Shown one piece after another: positions 9,763 to 17,934 of a stretch of 23,198 bases of DNA. Position 1 is the first letter of the stretch. Every line of letters starts with the position of its first letter. The DNA comes from an uncultured Prevotella sp. (GTDB taxonomy: Bacteria; Bacteroidota; Bacteroidia; Bacteroidales; Bacteroidaceae). The position numbers and the translations under genes were made by a program. The notes below the pieces were generated by a model. The model made no database searches. It had not been told where the DNA came from and saw only the letters and a program-made list of their open reading frames with translations. Location of the stretch: the NCBI GenBank assembly GCA_905210845.1, contig CAJLYG010000026.1:1-23198 (forward strand), read 5' to 3'.

Positions 9763-9920
9763 ATAGGTTGACACCCTACCTGATCTCAGCTGTGGTGACG
9801 GCATATGCTTGCACGGCTACTCCTTATTCATCCCCTTTACGTCTCACAGAGCAATACATGTATCGTATTTTCATAGGTTTCATTTCGAGAAATATAATGA
9901 TCAACATATTAAAAGTGTAG
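9759..9920 (+). pseudogene. 5' stub of a truncated secreted-protein gene at the PUL end
   Basis: The ATG at 9759 overlaps the GH2 stop (ATGA), a common sign of translational coupling in an operon. The frame runs 53 codons. The first ~32 residues look like a signal peptide plus the start of a mature enzyme (MNRLTPYLISAVVTAYACTA, then TPYSSPLRLTEQ). After about base 9855 the translation becomes low-complexity Ile/Met/Asn-rich (RIFIGFISRNIMINILKV) and stops just before a palindromic element. I read this as the beginning of a once-longer PUL gene whose remainder was lost by recombination or insertion. The family cannot be told from this stub. A genuine 53-residue peptide is possible but less likely. 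Confidence 0.5.
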
Positions 9921-9926
9921 CTATCA

Positions 9927-10017
9927 TGCAAAATTCTCGAGAGAATTTTATCTAATAGTAGATGTTTTGCAACGCAAAAGCATAAACCTGAAAATAAATT
10001 CTCGAGAGAATTTTGCA
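9927..10017. repeat. 91-bp nested palindromic element with 12-bp terminal inverted repeats
   Basis: The ends are TGCAAAATTCTC (9927-9938) and GAGAATTTTGCA (10006-10017), perfect reverse complements. Each end lies in its own near-palindrome: the 19-mer AAATTCTCGAGAGAATTTT occurs identically at 9931-9949 and 9996-10014. Extending the terminal repeats inward gives 20 matches in 22 positions. Between them is a third palindrome, TTTTGC-AAC-GCAAAA (9965-9979). It has no coding capacity. It looks like a REP/MITE-type intergenic element or a protein-bound palindrome pair. The identity is not recognised; the structure is read directly. Confidence 0.7.
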
Positions 10018-10033
10018 AAAGATGTGCTTTTCC

Positions 10034-10115
10034 TGTCAACCTTATGTCAACCTTTGACAACCTAAAATCAGGTTGCAAGTCCGATGTACAAAGGCTTTTG
10101 ACAACCTGTCAACCT
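10034..10115. repeat. Cluster of TGWCAACCT direct repeats
   Basis: Five copies of TG(T/A)CAACCT lie at 10034-10042, 10045-10053, 10055-10063, 10099-10107 and 10107-10115, plus an inverted AGGTTG at 10070-10075. The first three are 11 and 10 bases apart, one DNA turn, which would suit a protein binding one face of the helix. A further exact reverse copy (AGGTTGACA) is at 9765-9773 in the truncated ORF, perhaps by chance. It could be an operator array or part of a mobile element end. The function is not known. Confidence 0.55.
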
Positions 10116-10553
10116 ATTGCATAAAAAATCTCCAGTGTATAGATAGAAAATAAAAAAAGCGAAATCAAGTGTTTTGTGTTTATTTTTATAAAAGAATCTA
10201 TTATTGTTTAATCACGAGGAACAAGATATGGCACGGATAGAGACGAGGCATCAGAAGACAGGAAGCGAATGCGTGGCAGAGTTTGCAAGATAAAGGGCAC
10301 AACGTTGAGACGGAGCCTGATGAGGTTCCGGTACTTCAAGGGCAAGGAAAGAGAGCCTGTCCATCCTTCAACAGGCGAACACGAGCCAACGACTGTTACA
10401 ACTCCAAGAATAAAAGATTGTTACTTTCATCGTCATGATTCATGATTTAATGGAAAGAAATCGTGAAAGTGCCATATATTTTCTATAAACTGGTCGTCAG
10501 ATACAATAAAATATGCCTTTTTCCGTTATCACCGTTGACGAAAAGCTGGGAAA
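10116..10553. other. Intergenic stretch without a recognisable gene
   Basis: This stretch separates the repeat island from the beta-mannosidase gene. The only small ORF with a plausible start is at 10228-10293 (MARIETRHQKTGSECVAEFAR, 21 codons), just downstream of the weak promoter candidate. Shifting frame after its stop continues openly for ~50 more codons in either of two frames, but neither product resembles a known protein. A decayed gene remnant or an untranslated leader are both possible. No tRNA, transposase or clear terminator is seen. Confidence 0.4.
10173..10206 (+). promoter_or_regulatory. Weak candidate Bacteroidota promoter
   Basis: TTTG at 10173-10176 and TATTATTG at 10199-10206 resemble the Bacteroidota -33 (TTTG) and -7 (TAnnTTTG, here 7 of 8 conforming) elements, separated by 22 nt, slightly long. 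Transcription would begin near 10213, giving a ~340-nt leader before the beta-mannosidase gene. The surrounding DNA is AT-rich, so a chance match is quite possible. Confidence 0.28.
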
Positions 10554-13124
10554 ATGACAAAACATATTATCGCATCACTTATCTTCGGAGCATTATCTAT
10601 GACAACAGGTTTAGCTGCAAGCACAAAACCAATCACCTGGGAAATCAACCAAGGGTGGAAGTTTCATGAGGCACGACTCGACAATTGGTATCCTGCTACT
10701 GTACCCGGGGGTGTCCACACCGACCTGATGGAAAATCATATCATTGACGATCCTTTCTTCAAGTTGAACGAACGAAGCGTACAATGGATAGACAAGGAGG
10801 ACTGGATCTACGAGACCCATTTTGACATGCCAGGAAATGCCATGGACCAAGAGCATATCCTGATGACCTGCCATGGTCTTGACACCTATGCTGATGTCTA
10901 TCTCAACGATTCACTCATCCTGAAAGCAGATAACATGTTTCGCATTTGGAAGGCAGATATCAAGGGAATTGTCAAGGCGACAGGCAATGACCTGCGCATT
11001 TATTTCCACTCTCCGGTCAAAATCGACTTACCCAAATATGAGGCACTCCCATTCCAGTATCCTGCATCCAACGACCAAAGCGAGAACGGAGGACTTTTGG
11101 ATAAGAAAATTGCACCCTTTGCAAGAAAGGCCGGATATCATTATGGATGGGACTGGGGACCCCGTCTACTGACATGTGGAATCTGGCGACCCATCACGAT
11201 CACGGCATGGAGCGGGGTGCGTATTGACAACACCTATTTCATGCAACCTCAAGTGAACCAACAAGTTGCCCATGTCTGCGAAACAGTAACCCTTGAAGCC
11301 ACTCATCCCATGACAGCAGTTCTTACCCTTACGGATGAGGCGACTGGCTACACTCATGCGCGAAAGAAAGTCAAGTTAAAAGAAGGCGACAACAAGGTTG
11401 TTCTCGACTTCAAGGTTAAGAATCCCAAGCTATGGTGGTGCAATGGCTATGGCGATCCCCATCTCTATCATTTCAAGACGACTGTCACCACCGATAAGGG
11501 ACGTGACCAAAAGACAGATAAGATCGGGCTCCGATCCCTTCAACTGGTCACGGACAAGGACGCAGAAGGGCGAGCATTCTACTTTGTCCTGAACGGTCAG
11601 AAGATTTTCATGAAGGGAGCAAACTATATCCCTTGCGACAACTTCCTCACGCGTGTCAATGATTCCATTTACCGAAAGACCATCGACGATGCTGTTGCCG
11701 TCCATATGAACATGTTACGCGTATGGGGAGGCGGAATCTATGAGGATGACAGATTCTACGACCTCTGTGATGAGAAAGGCATTCTCATTTGGCAAGACTT
11801 CATGTTTGCCTGTGGGCTATTCCCTGCGACAGGACATTATTTAGAAAACATTCGTCTCGAAGCCATTGATAATGTTACCCGCCTGCGCAACCATCCCTGC
11901 ATCGCTTTGTGGTGTGGCAATAATGAATGTCAAGACGGTTGGTATAACTGGGGATGGAAGAAAAAATTCGAGAAGCAAAACCAAGCGTATGCCGATACGA
12001 TTTGGAGCCAGTTCAAGCGACAGTATTATGAAGTACTTCCCGCTGTCGTCAAGGCATACGACCCAGAGATATCCTACTGGCCATCATCACCATTCGCCGA
12101 TTACGGTGGTGGCAGCAAGCCGACCATGGGTGACTATCATTATTGGGAAGTGTGGCACGGTCGCAAGCCTATCAGCGAATATAATAAGGTCAGAGCCCGC
12201 TTCTTCAGTGAATATGGGATGCAGAGCTTCCCAGAATTTGAGTCTGTGAAACGGTTTGCCCCCGACAGCAGGGACTGGGATATCCATTCTGAAGTGATGA
12301 TGTGGCATCAAAGAGGAGGCGCACATGCCAATGGACTGATTGAGACTTATCTGGAAAGTGAATATAAGAAACCCAATCATTTCCAAGATTTGCTCTATGT
12401 CGGGCAACTCATGCAAGGAGATGCCATGAAGACTGCGGTTGAAGCCCATCGCAGAGACAAAGGATATTGTTGGGGCACATTAATCTGGCAGATCAATGAT
12501 TGCTGGCCAGTAGCCTCTTGGTCTACCCGCGACTACTACGGTCGATGGAAGGCTGCGCATTATTTCATGCGCCAAGCAATGGATGACATCTTGGTTTCCC
12601 CGATTGAGAAGGAGGATCAACTCCATGTCTACCTTGTCTCCGACAGATTAAAAGCCGTGAAAGGGACGTTAACCATCGAAGTAGAGAAAATGGACGGGAC
12701 CATCGTCAATCGTATCAGCAAAGTCGCAAACGCCGAAGCAAATAGCTCCCATGACGCGTTGAACATCCCCATTCATGACCTACTGAAAGGATCCCCACGA
12801 AAGGACGTCTTCCTCCATGTCATGTTCAAAGCCGACAAAACGTATGAGAACAACTATTGCTTGGATGTCCCTAAAAACATGAACTTTCCAAAGGCAACGA
12901 TCCAAAGCACAGTGAAAGATATCCAAGGAGGCGTTGAGATCACGCTTACTGCCGACCGGTTCGCAAGGGGTGTGTTCATGAGCATCCCTGGGCACGACTA
13001 TTTCTTCGAAGATAATTATATCGACTTACTCCCAGGGAGACCTAAGACCATCCACGTAGATACCCCTATGACCTCTGCACAAGTTAGGAATCAACTCAAG
13101 ATCGTCTCCCTGTCAGATATTTAA
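10554..13124 (+). CDS. Secreted GH2 beta-mannosidase
   Basis: This 856-residue exo-enzyme releases terminal beta-mannose from mannosides. A signal peptide is present (MTKHIIASLIFGALSMTTGLAA), so it should act in the periplasm. Beta-mannosidase-type features are VPGGVHTDL and WIYETHFDMP in the N-terminal sandwich, the HYGWDWGPRL motif, NGQKIFMKGANYIPCDNF at the barrel start, LRVWGGGIYEDDRFYDLCDEKGI, acid/base Glu458 in WCGNNEC, nucleophile Glu553 in FFSEYGMQSFP, and GTLIWQINDCWPVASWS. The two Glu lie almost exactly where they do in BtMan2A (462 and 555). The frame is intact at family length. It is separated from the upstream PUL by a 791-nt gap and leads a co-directional cluster; the next gene starts 17 nt on. 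Host N-glycan or plant mannan oligosaccharides are possible substrates (inference). Confidence 0.95.
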   Translation: MTKHIIASLIFGALSMTTGLAASTKPITWEINQGWKFHEARLDNWYPATVPGGVHTDLMENHIIDDPFFKLNERSVQWIDKEDWIYETHFDMPGNAMDQEHILMTCHGLDTYADVYLNDSLILKADNMFRIWKADIKGIVKATGNDLRIYFHSPVKIDLPKYEALPFQYPASNDQSENGGLLDKKIAPFARKAGYHYGWDWGPRLLTCGIWRPITITAWSGVRIDNTYFMQPQVNQQVAHVCETVTLEATHPMTAVLTLTDEATGYTHARKKVKLKEGDNKVVLDFKVKNPKLWWCNGYGDPHLYHFKTTVTTDKGRDQKTDKIGLRSLQLVTDKDAEGRAFYFVLNGQKIFMKGANYIPCDNFLTRVNDSIYRKTIDDAVAVHMNMLRVWGGGIYEDDRFYDLCDEKGILIWQDFMFACGLFPATGHYLENIRLEAIDNVTRLRNHPCIALWCGNNECQDGWYNWGWKKKFEKQNQAYADTIWSQFKRQYYEVLPAVVKAYDPEISYWPSSPFADYGGGSKPTMGDYHYWEVWHGRKPISEYNKVRARFFSEYGMQSFPEFESVKRFAPDSRDWDIHSEVMMWHQRGGAHANGLIETYLESEYKKPNHFQDLLYVGQLMQGDAMKTAVEAHRRDKGYCWGTLIWQINDCWPVASWSTRDYYGRWKAAHYFMRQAMDDILVSPIEKEDQLHVYLVSDRLKAVKGTLTIEVEKMDGTIVNRISKVANAEANSSHDALNIPIHDLLKGSPRKDVFLHVMFKADKTYENNYCLDVPKNMNFPKATIQSTVKDIQGGVEITLTADRFARGVFMSIPGHDYFFEDNYIDLLPGRPKTIHVDTPMTSAQVRNQLKIVSLSDI

Positions 13125-13141
13125 CTTAAGAGAAAAGGACA

Positions 13142-14137
13142 ATGGAAAATCCCTATATGAAACAATATCCTGACCTGATGTCAGGAAAAACCATTCTATA
13201 TATCCATGGTTTTGGCTCTTCCGCACAGACCGGGACTGTCAAGCGCATCCAGGACACCCTCCCAAATGCCAAGGTAATCGCCTATGACATGCCACTGCAC
13301 CCAGAAGAAGCCATGGAACTACTCCATCGGATTTGCGAGGAGCAAAAGCCAGATTTGATCATCGGTTCCTCCATGGGCGGTATGTACACAGAGATGCTAT
13401 ATGGTTTTGACAGGATTTGCGTGAATCCAGCCTTTCAGATGGCAGAAACCATGAAAGAGCACGGCATGACAGGCAAGCAGCTTTGGCAGAATCCACGTGC
13501 CGATGGAGAAAAGGAATTCATAGTGACCAAAGCCTTAGAAAAGGAATATAAGCTGATGACCGAGCATTGTTTTTCCCAGGTCACTGCCGCAGAACAACAG
13601 CGATGCTGGGGAGCATTTGGGGATGAGGATCCATTGGTACACACTTTCGACTTGTTCAGAGAGCACTACCCTCAGGCAGTCCACTTTCATGGGGAACATA
13701 GGATGAATGACAAGAGTTTCCTACATGGCATCGTGCCTATCATCCGATGGATCAGCGACCGCCAGGAAGGCAAAGAACGTAATATCGTGTACATTGACAA
13801 GCAGGCATTGATGGACGACTATGGCAAGCCCATGTCGAGTCTTTACAAGGCATACGACTTCCTCATAGAGAGGTACAACGTCTACCTCGTAGTACCAGCT
13901 CCCACCAATGACCATGCTTCACTCGACAGTTTGGCACAATGGATAGAGCAGTATCTCTCTACTCCTGCCCACGACCATGTCATCTATACCAATCAGAAGC
14001 AACTGCTATATGGAGATTATTTTATTGATCCCCATCCCTGCAACGAATTCATGGGTACCACCATTCAATTAGGCAGTGATGAGTTCAAGACTTGGGAAGA
14101 AATCATCACCTATTTCGACCGTTTAGGAGGACAATAA
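13142..14137 (+). CDS. YqiA/YcfP-like alpha/beta hydrolase fused to a degenerate nucleotidase-like HAD domain
   Basis: This is a cytoplasmic protein of 331 residues with no signal peptide. The N-terminal part (~15-205) is a small alpha/beta hydrolase of the YqiA/UPF0227 type: ILYIHGFGSS at the oxyanion side, Ser77 in the elbow GSSMGG, an Asp in GAFGDEDPLV and a His in the HGEHRM or FLHG segment complete a likely triad. Family members are esterases of uncertain substrate. The C-terminal part (~216-331) follows the layout of NT5C-type 5'-nucleotidases (VYID...YDFLIERYNVYLVVPAPTND...YTNQKQLLYGDYFIDP). However, the catalytic DxD reads Asp219-Lys-Gln221, so the second Asp is lost and phosphatase activity is doubtful; GD at 291-292 is kept. 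It lies 17 nt after the beta-mannosidase gene. The physiological role is unknown. Confidence 0.8.
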   Translation: MENPYMKQYPDLMSGKTILYIHGFGSSAQTGTVKRIQDTLPNAKVIAYDMPLHPEEAMELLHRICEEQKPDLIIGSSMGGMYTEMLYGFDRICVNPAFQMAETMKEHGMTGKQLWQNPRADGEKEFIVTKALEKEYKLMTEHCFSQVTAAEQQRCWGAFGDEDPLVHTFDLFREHYPQAVHFHGEHRMNDKSFLHGIVPIIRWISDRQEGKERNIVYIDKQALMDDYGKPMSSLYKAYDFLIERYNVYLVVPAPTNDHASLDSLAQWIEQYLSTPAHDHVIYTNQKQLLYGDYFIDPHPCNEFMGTTIQLGSDEFKTWEEIITYFDRLGGQ

Positions 14138-14180
14138 TTTGTAACGATAAACATTATTCTAAATCCTATAAAACAAGGAA

Positions 14181-16526
14181 ATGACTAAAAATACACAAGC
14201 TCTGCGAGCATTCGCAATGACCTTTTGCATGTTGGTACTACTTTTACCAATTACGCTCAAGACATCGGCAGCCCGAAAGGGAGGTACTTTCACCGTTGGC
14301 AAGAACACTTTCCTATTAAACGGGAAACCTTTCTTGATTAAGGCGGCAGAAATGCATTATCCCCGCATACCCCGTCCCTACTGGGAGCAGCGCATTAAAA
14401 TGTGCAAAGCACTCGGCATGAATACCATCTGCCTATACGTCTTCTGGAATATCCACGAGACAGAGGAAGGGAAATTCGACTTCACAGGAAACAATGATGT
14501 GGCAGCGTTCTGCCGCCTGGCACAAAAGAATGGCATGTATGTTATCGTACGTCCCGGACCCTATGTATGTGCAGAATGGGAAATGGGCGGACTTCCTTGG
14601 TGGTTATTAAAGAAAAAAGACGTTCAGCTGCGCACCCTTGATCCTTTCTTCATTGAGCATGTGAGAAAGTTTGAGCAGGAAGTAGGCAAACAATTGGCAC
14701 CACTGACCATCCAACGTGGTGGCCCGATTATCATGGTACAAGTTGAAAATGAATACGGAGCTTACGGGGAGGACAAGAATTACATTCGTGCGATCCGCGA
14801 TATCGTGAAGGAAGCAGGCTTTAAAGACGTGACCTTATTCCAGTGCGACTGGGCTTCTACGTTCACGATCAATGGTCTTGACGACCTGGTATGGACCATG
14901 AACTTCGGCACTGGTGCTGACATTGATGCCCAGTTCAAGCGATTAGGAGAGCTACGTCCTGACGCCCCGAAGATGTGCTCAGAATTCTGGAGCGGGTGGT
15001 TCGACAAATGGGGTGCTCGCCATGAGACTCGCCCCGCCAAGACAATGGTGGAAGGCATTGATGAGATGTTGTCGAAAGGCATTTCCTTCTCGCTTTATAT
15101 GACACACGGAGGTACATCATTCGGTCATTGGGCAGGAGCCAACAGTCCAGGTATCCAACCTGATGTGACCTCTTATGACTATGATGCCCCCATCAACGAG
15201 TACGGGCATGCCACACCCAAGTATTGGCAATTGCGCAAGACCTTAGAGAAATACAACGGAGGAAAGAAGTTGCCGGAAGTACCCAAGCCTGCAGCTCCTA
15301 TCATCACGATTCCTAAGTTTACCTTAGAAGAATTTGCGCCACTTCAAGACGGTGTCACTGCCACTCGTAAGAAAGTTGACGACCTGACCTTTGAAGATGC
15401 CAATATGGGTTGGGGATCCATGATATATACCCATACCTTACCAGAAGTACCTGTGCCCTTCACCTTGAACGTGAATGATGCACACGACTTTGCCCAAGTA
15501 TTCGTCAACGACCAATATATTGGGAAAATCGACCGCGTCAGAAATGAAAAGTCGATTGCCATGCCTGCTGTTAAGAAAGGAGACCAGCTGACCATTATCA
15601 TAGAAGCAATGGGAAGAATCAACTTTGGAGAGGCCATTAAAGACTACAAAGGTATCACCCGAGATGTAACCTTACAGGCAGACATTGACGGGAATGCCGT
15701 GACCTGGACCCTGAACAAATGGGACGAGGAACTTATTCCTGATGACTATGCCCATGTGAGAGAAGCCTTTACGAAAGGCAATATGCCAAACAGATTTGGA
15801 AAAAGAGGGTATTATCGTGGTTACTTCACTTTGAACAAGGTTGGAGACACTTTTCTCAATTTCGAGACATGGGGCAAAGGACAAGTATATGTCAACGGGC
15901 ATCCCTTAGGAAGGATCTGGAGCATTGGACCACAACAAACACTTTACATGCCCGGATGTTGGCTGAAAAAAGGTCGTAACGAAATTATCGTACAGGATAT
16001 CACCGGTCCAAAAGACGCCATTGTATGGGGTCAAGACCATCCTGAGCTTGACAAGTTACAATTGGAAAAAACGAACAAGCATAACAATCCTGGTGATCGC
16101 CCCGACCTTAACTCAGCGAAGCCCATCGCAAAAGGCATGTTCGCCAGCGGGGCAGGTTGGCAGACTATCCGACTGGACCAACCTGCAAAAGGTCGTTATC
16201 TTGCCCTTCAATGTAACAACAATCAAGACGGGGGAACCGTCTCTGCAATTGCCGAACTCTATCTGCAGGACACACAAGGAAAGCGCATCAACCGTGATAC
16301 TTGGGTAGCAAAATATGCGGACAGCGAACAAGGGAACCATAGTGCTGACAAAGCCTTTGATTTGCAGGAAAGTACGTATTGGCAAACTGAAGACGGGACG
16401 GAATGCCCTCACCTGATCGTCATTGACTTGGGAAAGGAGCAGACGGTCAGTGCCTTAGAATACCTACCAAGAGAAGGAGCATCTGTGCCTCATAGCATCA
16501 AGGATTTTAAATTATATATGTGGTAA
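14181..16526 (+). CDS. Secreted GH35 beta-galactosidase
   Basis: This retaining exo-beta-galactosidase has 781 residues. A signal peptide spans about residues 1-31 (FAMTFCMLVLLLPITLKTSA). The GH35 barrel (~37-360) shows FLLNGKPFLIKAAEMHYPRI, the GPYVCAEWEMGGLPWWL motif, acid/base Glu191 in VQVENEYG and nucleophile Glu268 in MCSEFWSGWFD, matching human GLB1 Glu188 and Glu268. Beta-rich jelly-roll domains follow (~380-640), then a discoidin-like (F5/8 type C) module at the C-terminus with WQTEDG, HLIVIDLGKEQTVSALEYLPR and IKDFKLYMW. Length and ending are normal for Bacteroidota GH35. It may act with the beta-mannosidase two genes upstream on Gal- and Man-containing oligosaccharides (inference). 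Confidence 0.95.
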   Translation: MTKNTQALRAFAMTFCMLVLLLPITLKTSAARKGGTFTVGKNTFLLNGKPFLIKAAEMHYPRIPRPYWEQRIKMCKALGMNTICLYVFWNIHETEEGKFDFTGNNDVAAFCRLAQKNGMYVIVRPGPYVCAEWEMGGLPWWLLKKKDVQLRTLDPFFIEHVRKFEQEVGKQLAPLTIQRGGPIIMVQVENEYGAYGEDKNYIRAIRDIVKEAGFKDVTLFQCDWASTFTINGLDDLVWTMNFGTGADIDAQFKRLGELRPDAPKMCSEFWSGWFDKWGARHETRPAKTMVEGIDEMLSKGISFSLYMTHGGTSFGHWAGANSPGIQPDVTSYDYDAPINEYGHATPKYWQLRKTLEKYNGGKKLPEVPKPAAPIITIPKFTLEEFAPLQDGVTATRKKVDDLTFEDANMGWGSMIYTHTLPEVPVPFTLNVNDAHDFAQVFVNDQYIGKIDRVRNEKSIAMPAVKKGDQLTIIIEAMGRINFGEAIKDYKGITRDVTLQADIDGNAVTWTLNKWDEELIPDDYAHVREAFTKGNMPNRFGKRGYYRGYFTLNKVGDTFLNFETWGKGQVYVNGHPLGRIWSIGPQQTLYMPGCWLKKGRNEIIVQDITGPKDAIVWGQDHPELDKLQLEKTNKHNNPGDRPDLNSAKPIAKGMFASGAGWQTIRLDQPAKGRYLALQCNNNQDGGTVSAIAELYLQDTQGKRINRDTWVAKYADSEQGNHSADKAFDLQESTYWQTEDGTECPHLIVIDLGKEQTVSALEYLPREGASVPHSIKDFKLYMW

Positions 16527-16544
16527 TTCCCAGGAACATCCAAG

Positions 16545-16576
16545 CGGGTGGAATCGATAATCATAGATTCCACCCG
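16545..16576. terminator. 11-bp stem-loop between the GH35 and permease genes
   Basis: CGGGTGGAATC (16545-16555) and GATTCCACCCG (16566-16576) form a perfect 11-bp stem with a 10-nt loop. It lies 18 nt past the GH35 stop and 28 nt before the permease start. There is no T-run after it, so it is not a classic intrinsic terminator; it may act as a weak terminator, 3'-end stabiliser or processing site separating expression of the two genes. Confidence 0.6.
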
Positions 16577-16603
16577 TAAAACATCAAAAGAAGATCAAGA
16601 AAA

Positions 16604-17899
16604 ATGCTACAGAAATTATTGGGGTTCAACCCCAAAACGATGAAAATGCGCACGGAGATCGTTGCCGGCGCCACCACATTCCTCACTATGAGCTATATCT
16701 TAGCTGTTAATCCTGCCATTCTTTCCTCAACAGGCATGGACAAAGCAGCTTTATTCACAGGTACTGCCATTGCCTCAGCCATTGCCACATTGCTACTTGC
16801 CTTTATGGCCAAACTACCATTCGCGCAAGCACCCTCAATGGGGATCAACGCTTTCTTTGCCTATACACTTTGCCAAGCATTAGGCTATAGTTGGGAGCAG
16901 ACCCTTGCCATCATGCTTGTCGAGGGCGTTATCTTCATTCTGATCACCCTATTCAACATTCGTGAGATCATCATCAAAAGCATTCCGAAGAATCTACGGT
17001 TTGCAATATCCGCAGGCATCGGAATGTTCATTGCCTTTATCGGACTGAAAAACGCGGATATCATCGTTTCCAATCCCTCCACGTATGTGGCTCTTGGTAA
17101 GTTTACCCCAGTGGCGATCTTAGGTATTATCTCTATCCTGATGAGTGGAATCCTGATGACATTGAACGTCAGGGGGGCCCTATTCTTTAGCATTATCATC
17201 TCTACGATGATCGGTATTCCCTTAGGAGTCACCCACATCCCATCCGGATGGTTGCCGGTTTCCGCACCCCAGTCAGTAGATCCCATCTTTTGTCATTTTG
17301 ATTTTACAGGGTTCCTGTCATTGCGCACTGTCTTGGTGATCTTCTCTTTACTCATTGTCAATATCTTCGATACCATCGGGACTCTTGTCGGCCTCTCTTA
17401 CAAGGCAGGTATCGTAGACGAAAAAGGCAATATCCCACACATCAAAGAAGCTATGATGAGTGATGCTATTGGGACAACTTGTGGTGCCTTCTTAGGCAGT
17501 AGTACCATCTCTACCTATGTAGAAAGTGCATCCGGGATCGCAGAGGGCGGTCGTTCAGGAATGACAGCCTTTACTACAGGCATTCTTTTCCTGCTTGCCC
17601 TGTTCCTCGCCCCCATCTTCCTACTGATTCCGAGTGCTGCCACCAGTGGAGCATTGGTCATCGTCGGTGTCTTGATGTTAGACTCCATCAAGAACATTGA
17701 TCTCTCCAACATGAGTGAGGCTTTTCCCGCATTCATCACCATCATTATGATGTTGCTTTGCTATTCAATTGCCGATGGCATTTGCATGGGTATCCTCACC
17801 TTTGTCATCTTGAAGCTCTGTACAGGTCAATGGAAATCGCTCAATGCTACCCTTATCATCCTGTCTATCTTGTTTGTGATTAATTTCATTCTTGGGTAG
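16604..17899 (+). CDS. NCS2-family purine (adenine/guanine/hypoxanthine) permease, AzgA type
   Basis: This is an inner-membrane proton-coupled importer of purine bases, 431 residues with about 12-14 hydrophobic segments. The AzgA/GhxP subfamily is recognised by GFNPKTMKMRTEIVAGATTFLTMSYILAVNP at the start, QAPSMGINAFFAYT, the NIFDTIGTLVGLSYKAG segment, and the highly conserved ESASGIAEGGRSG motif. Length fits the family and the frame is intact. The start at 16604 is supported by the immediate family-typical N-terminus. It sits between a GH35 gene (behind a hairpin) and a helicase gene 35 nt downstream; no functional tie to the glycosidases is evident. Whether adenine or guanine/hypoxanthine is preferred cannot be read. 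Confidence 0.92.
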   Translation: MLQKLLGFNPKTMKMRTEIVAGATTFLTMSYILAVNPAILSSTGMDKAALFTGTAIASAIATLLLAFMAKLPFAQAPSMGINAFFAYTLCQALGYSWEQTLAIMLVEGVIFILITLFNIREIIIKSIPKNLRFAISAGIGMFIAFIGLKNADIIVSNPSTYVALGKFTPVAILGIISILMSGILMTLNVRGALFFSIIISTMIGIPLGVTHIPSGWLPVSAPQSVDPIFCHFDFTGFLSLRTVLVIFSLLIVNIFDTIGTLVGLSYKAGIVDEKGNIPHIKEAMMSDAIGTTCGAFLGSSTISTYVESASGIAEGGRSGMTAFTTGILFLLALFLAPIFLLIPSAATSGALVIVGVLMLDSIKNIDLSNMSEAFPAFITIIMMLLCYSIADGICMGILTFVILKLCTGQWKSLNATLIILSILFVINFILG

Positions 17900-17934
17900 C
17901 GGAAGCACAGAATCCTTCAATCAAGACCTTTATC

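Noticed and set aside
9930..9949. Intrinsic terminator after the PUL
   Set aside because: The stem is AT-rich with a very small loop and the same motif recurs 65 bases later in a TIR-like layout, so a repeat element explains it better.
9824..10078. 84-residue minus-strand ORF across the repeat island
   Set aside because: It spans the palindromes and repeats, has no recognisable motif and no initiation signal; open by chance.
10034..10115. Short CRISPR-like array
   Set aside because: Repeats are only 9 bases with 1-2-base or irregular gaps, no spacers of 30+ bases and no cas gene nearby.
12087..12449. 120-residue minus-strand ORF inside the beta-mannosidase gene
   Set aside because: It is antisense to a well-conserved enzyme region with catalytic motifs; a reading-frame shadow.
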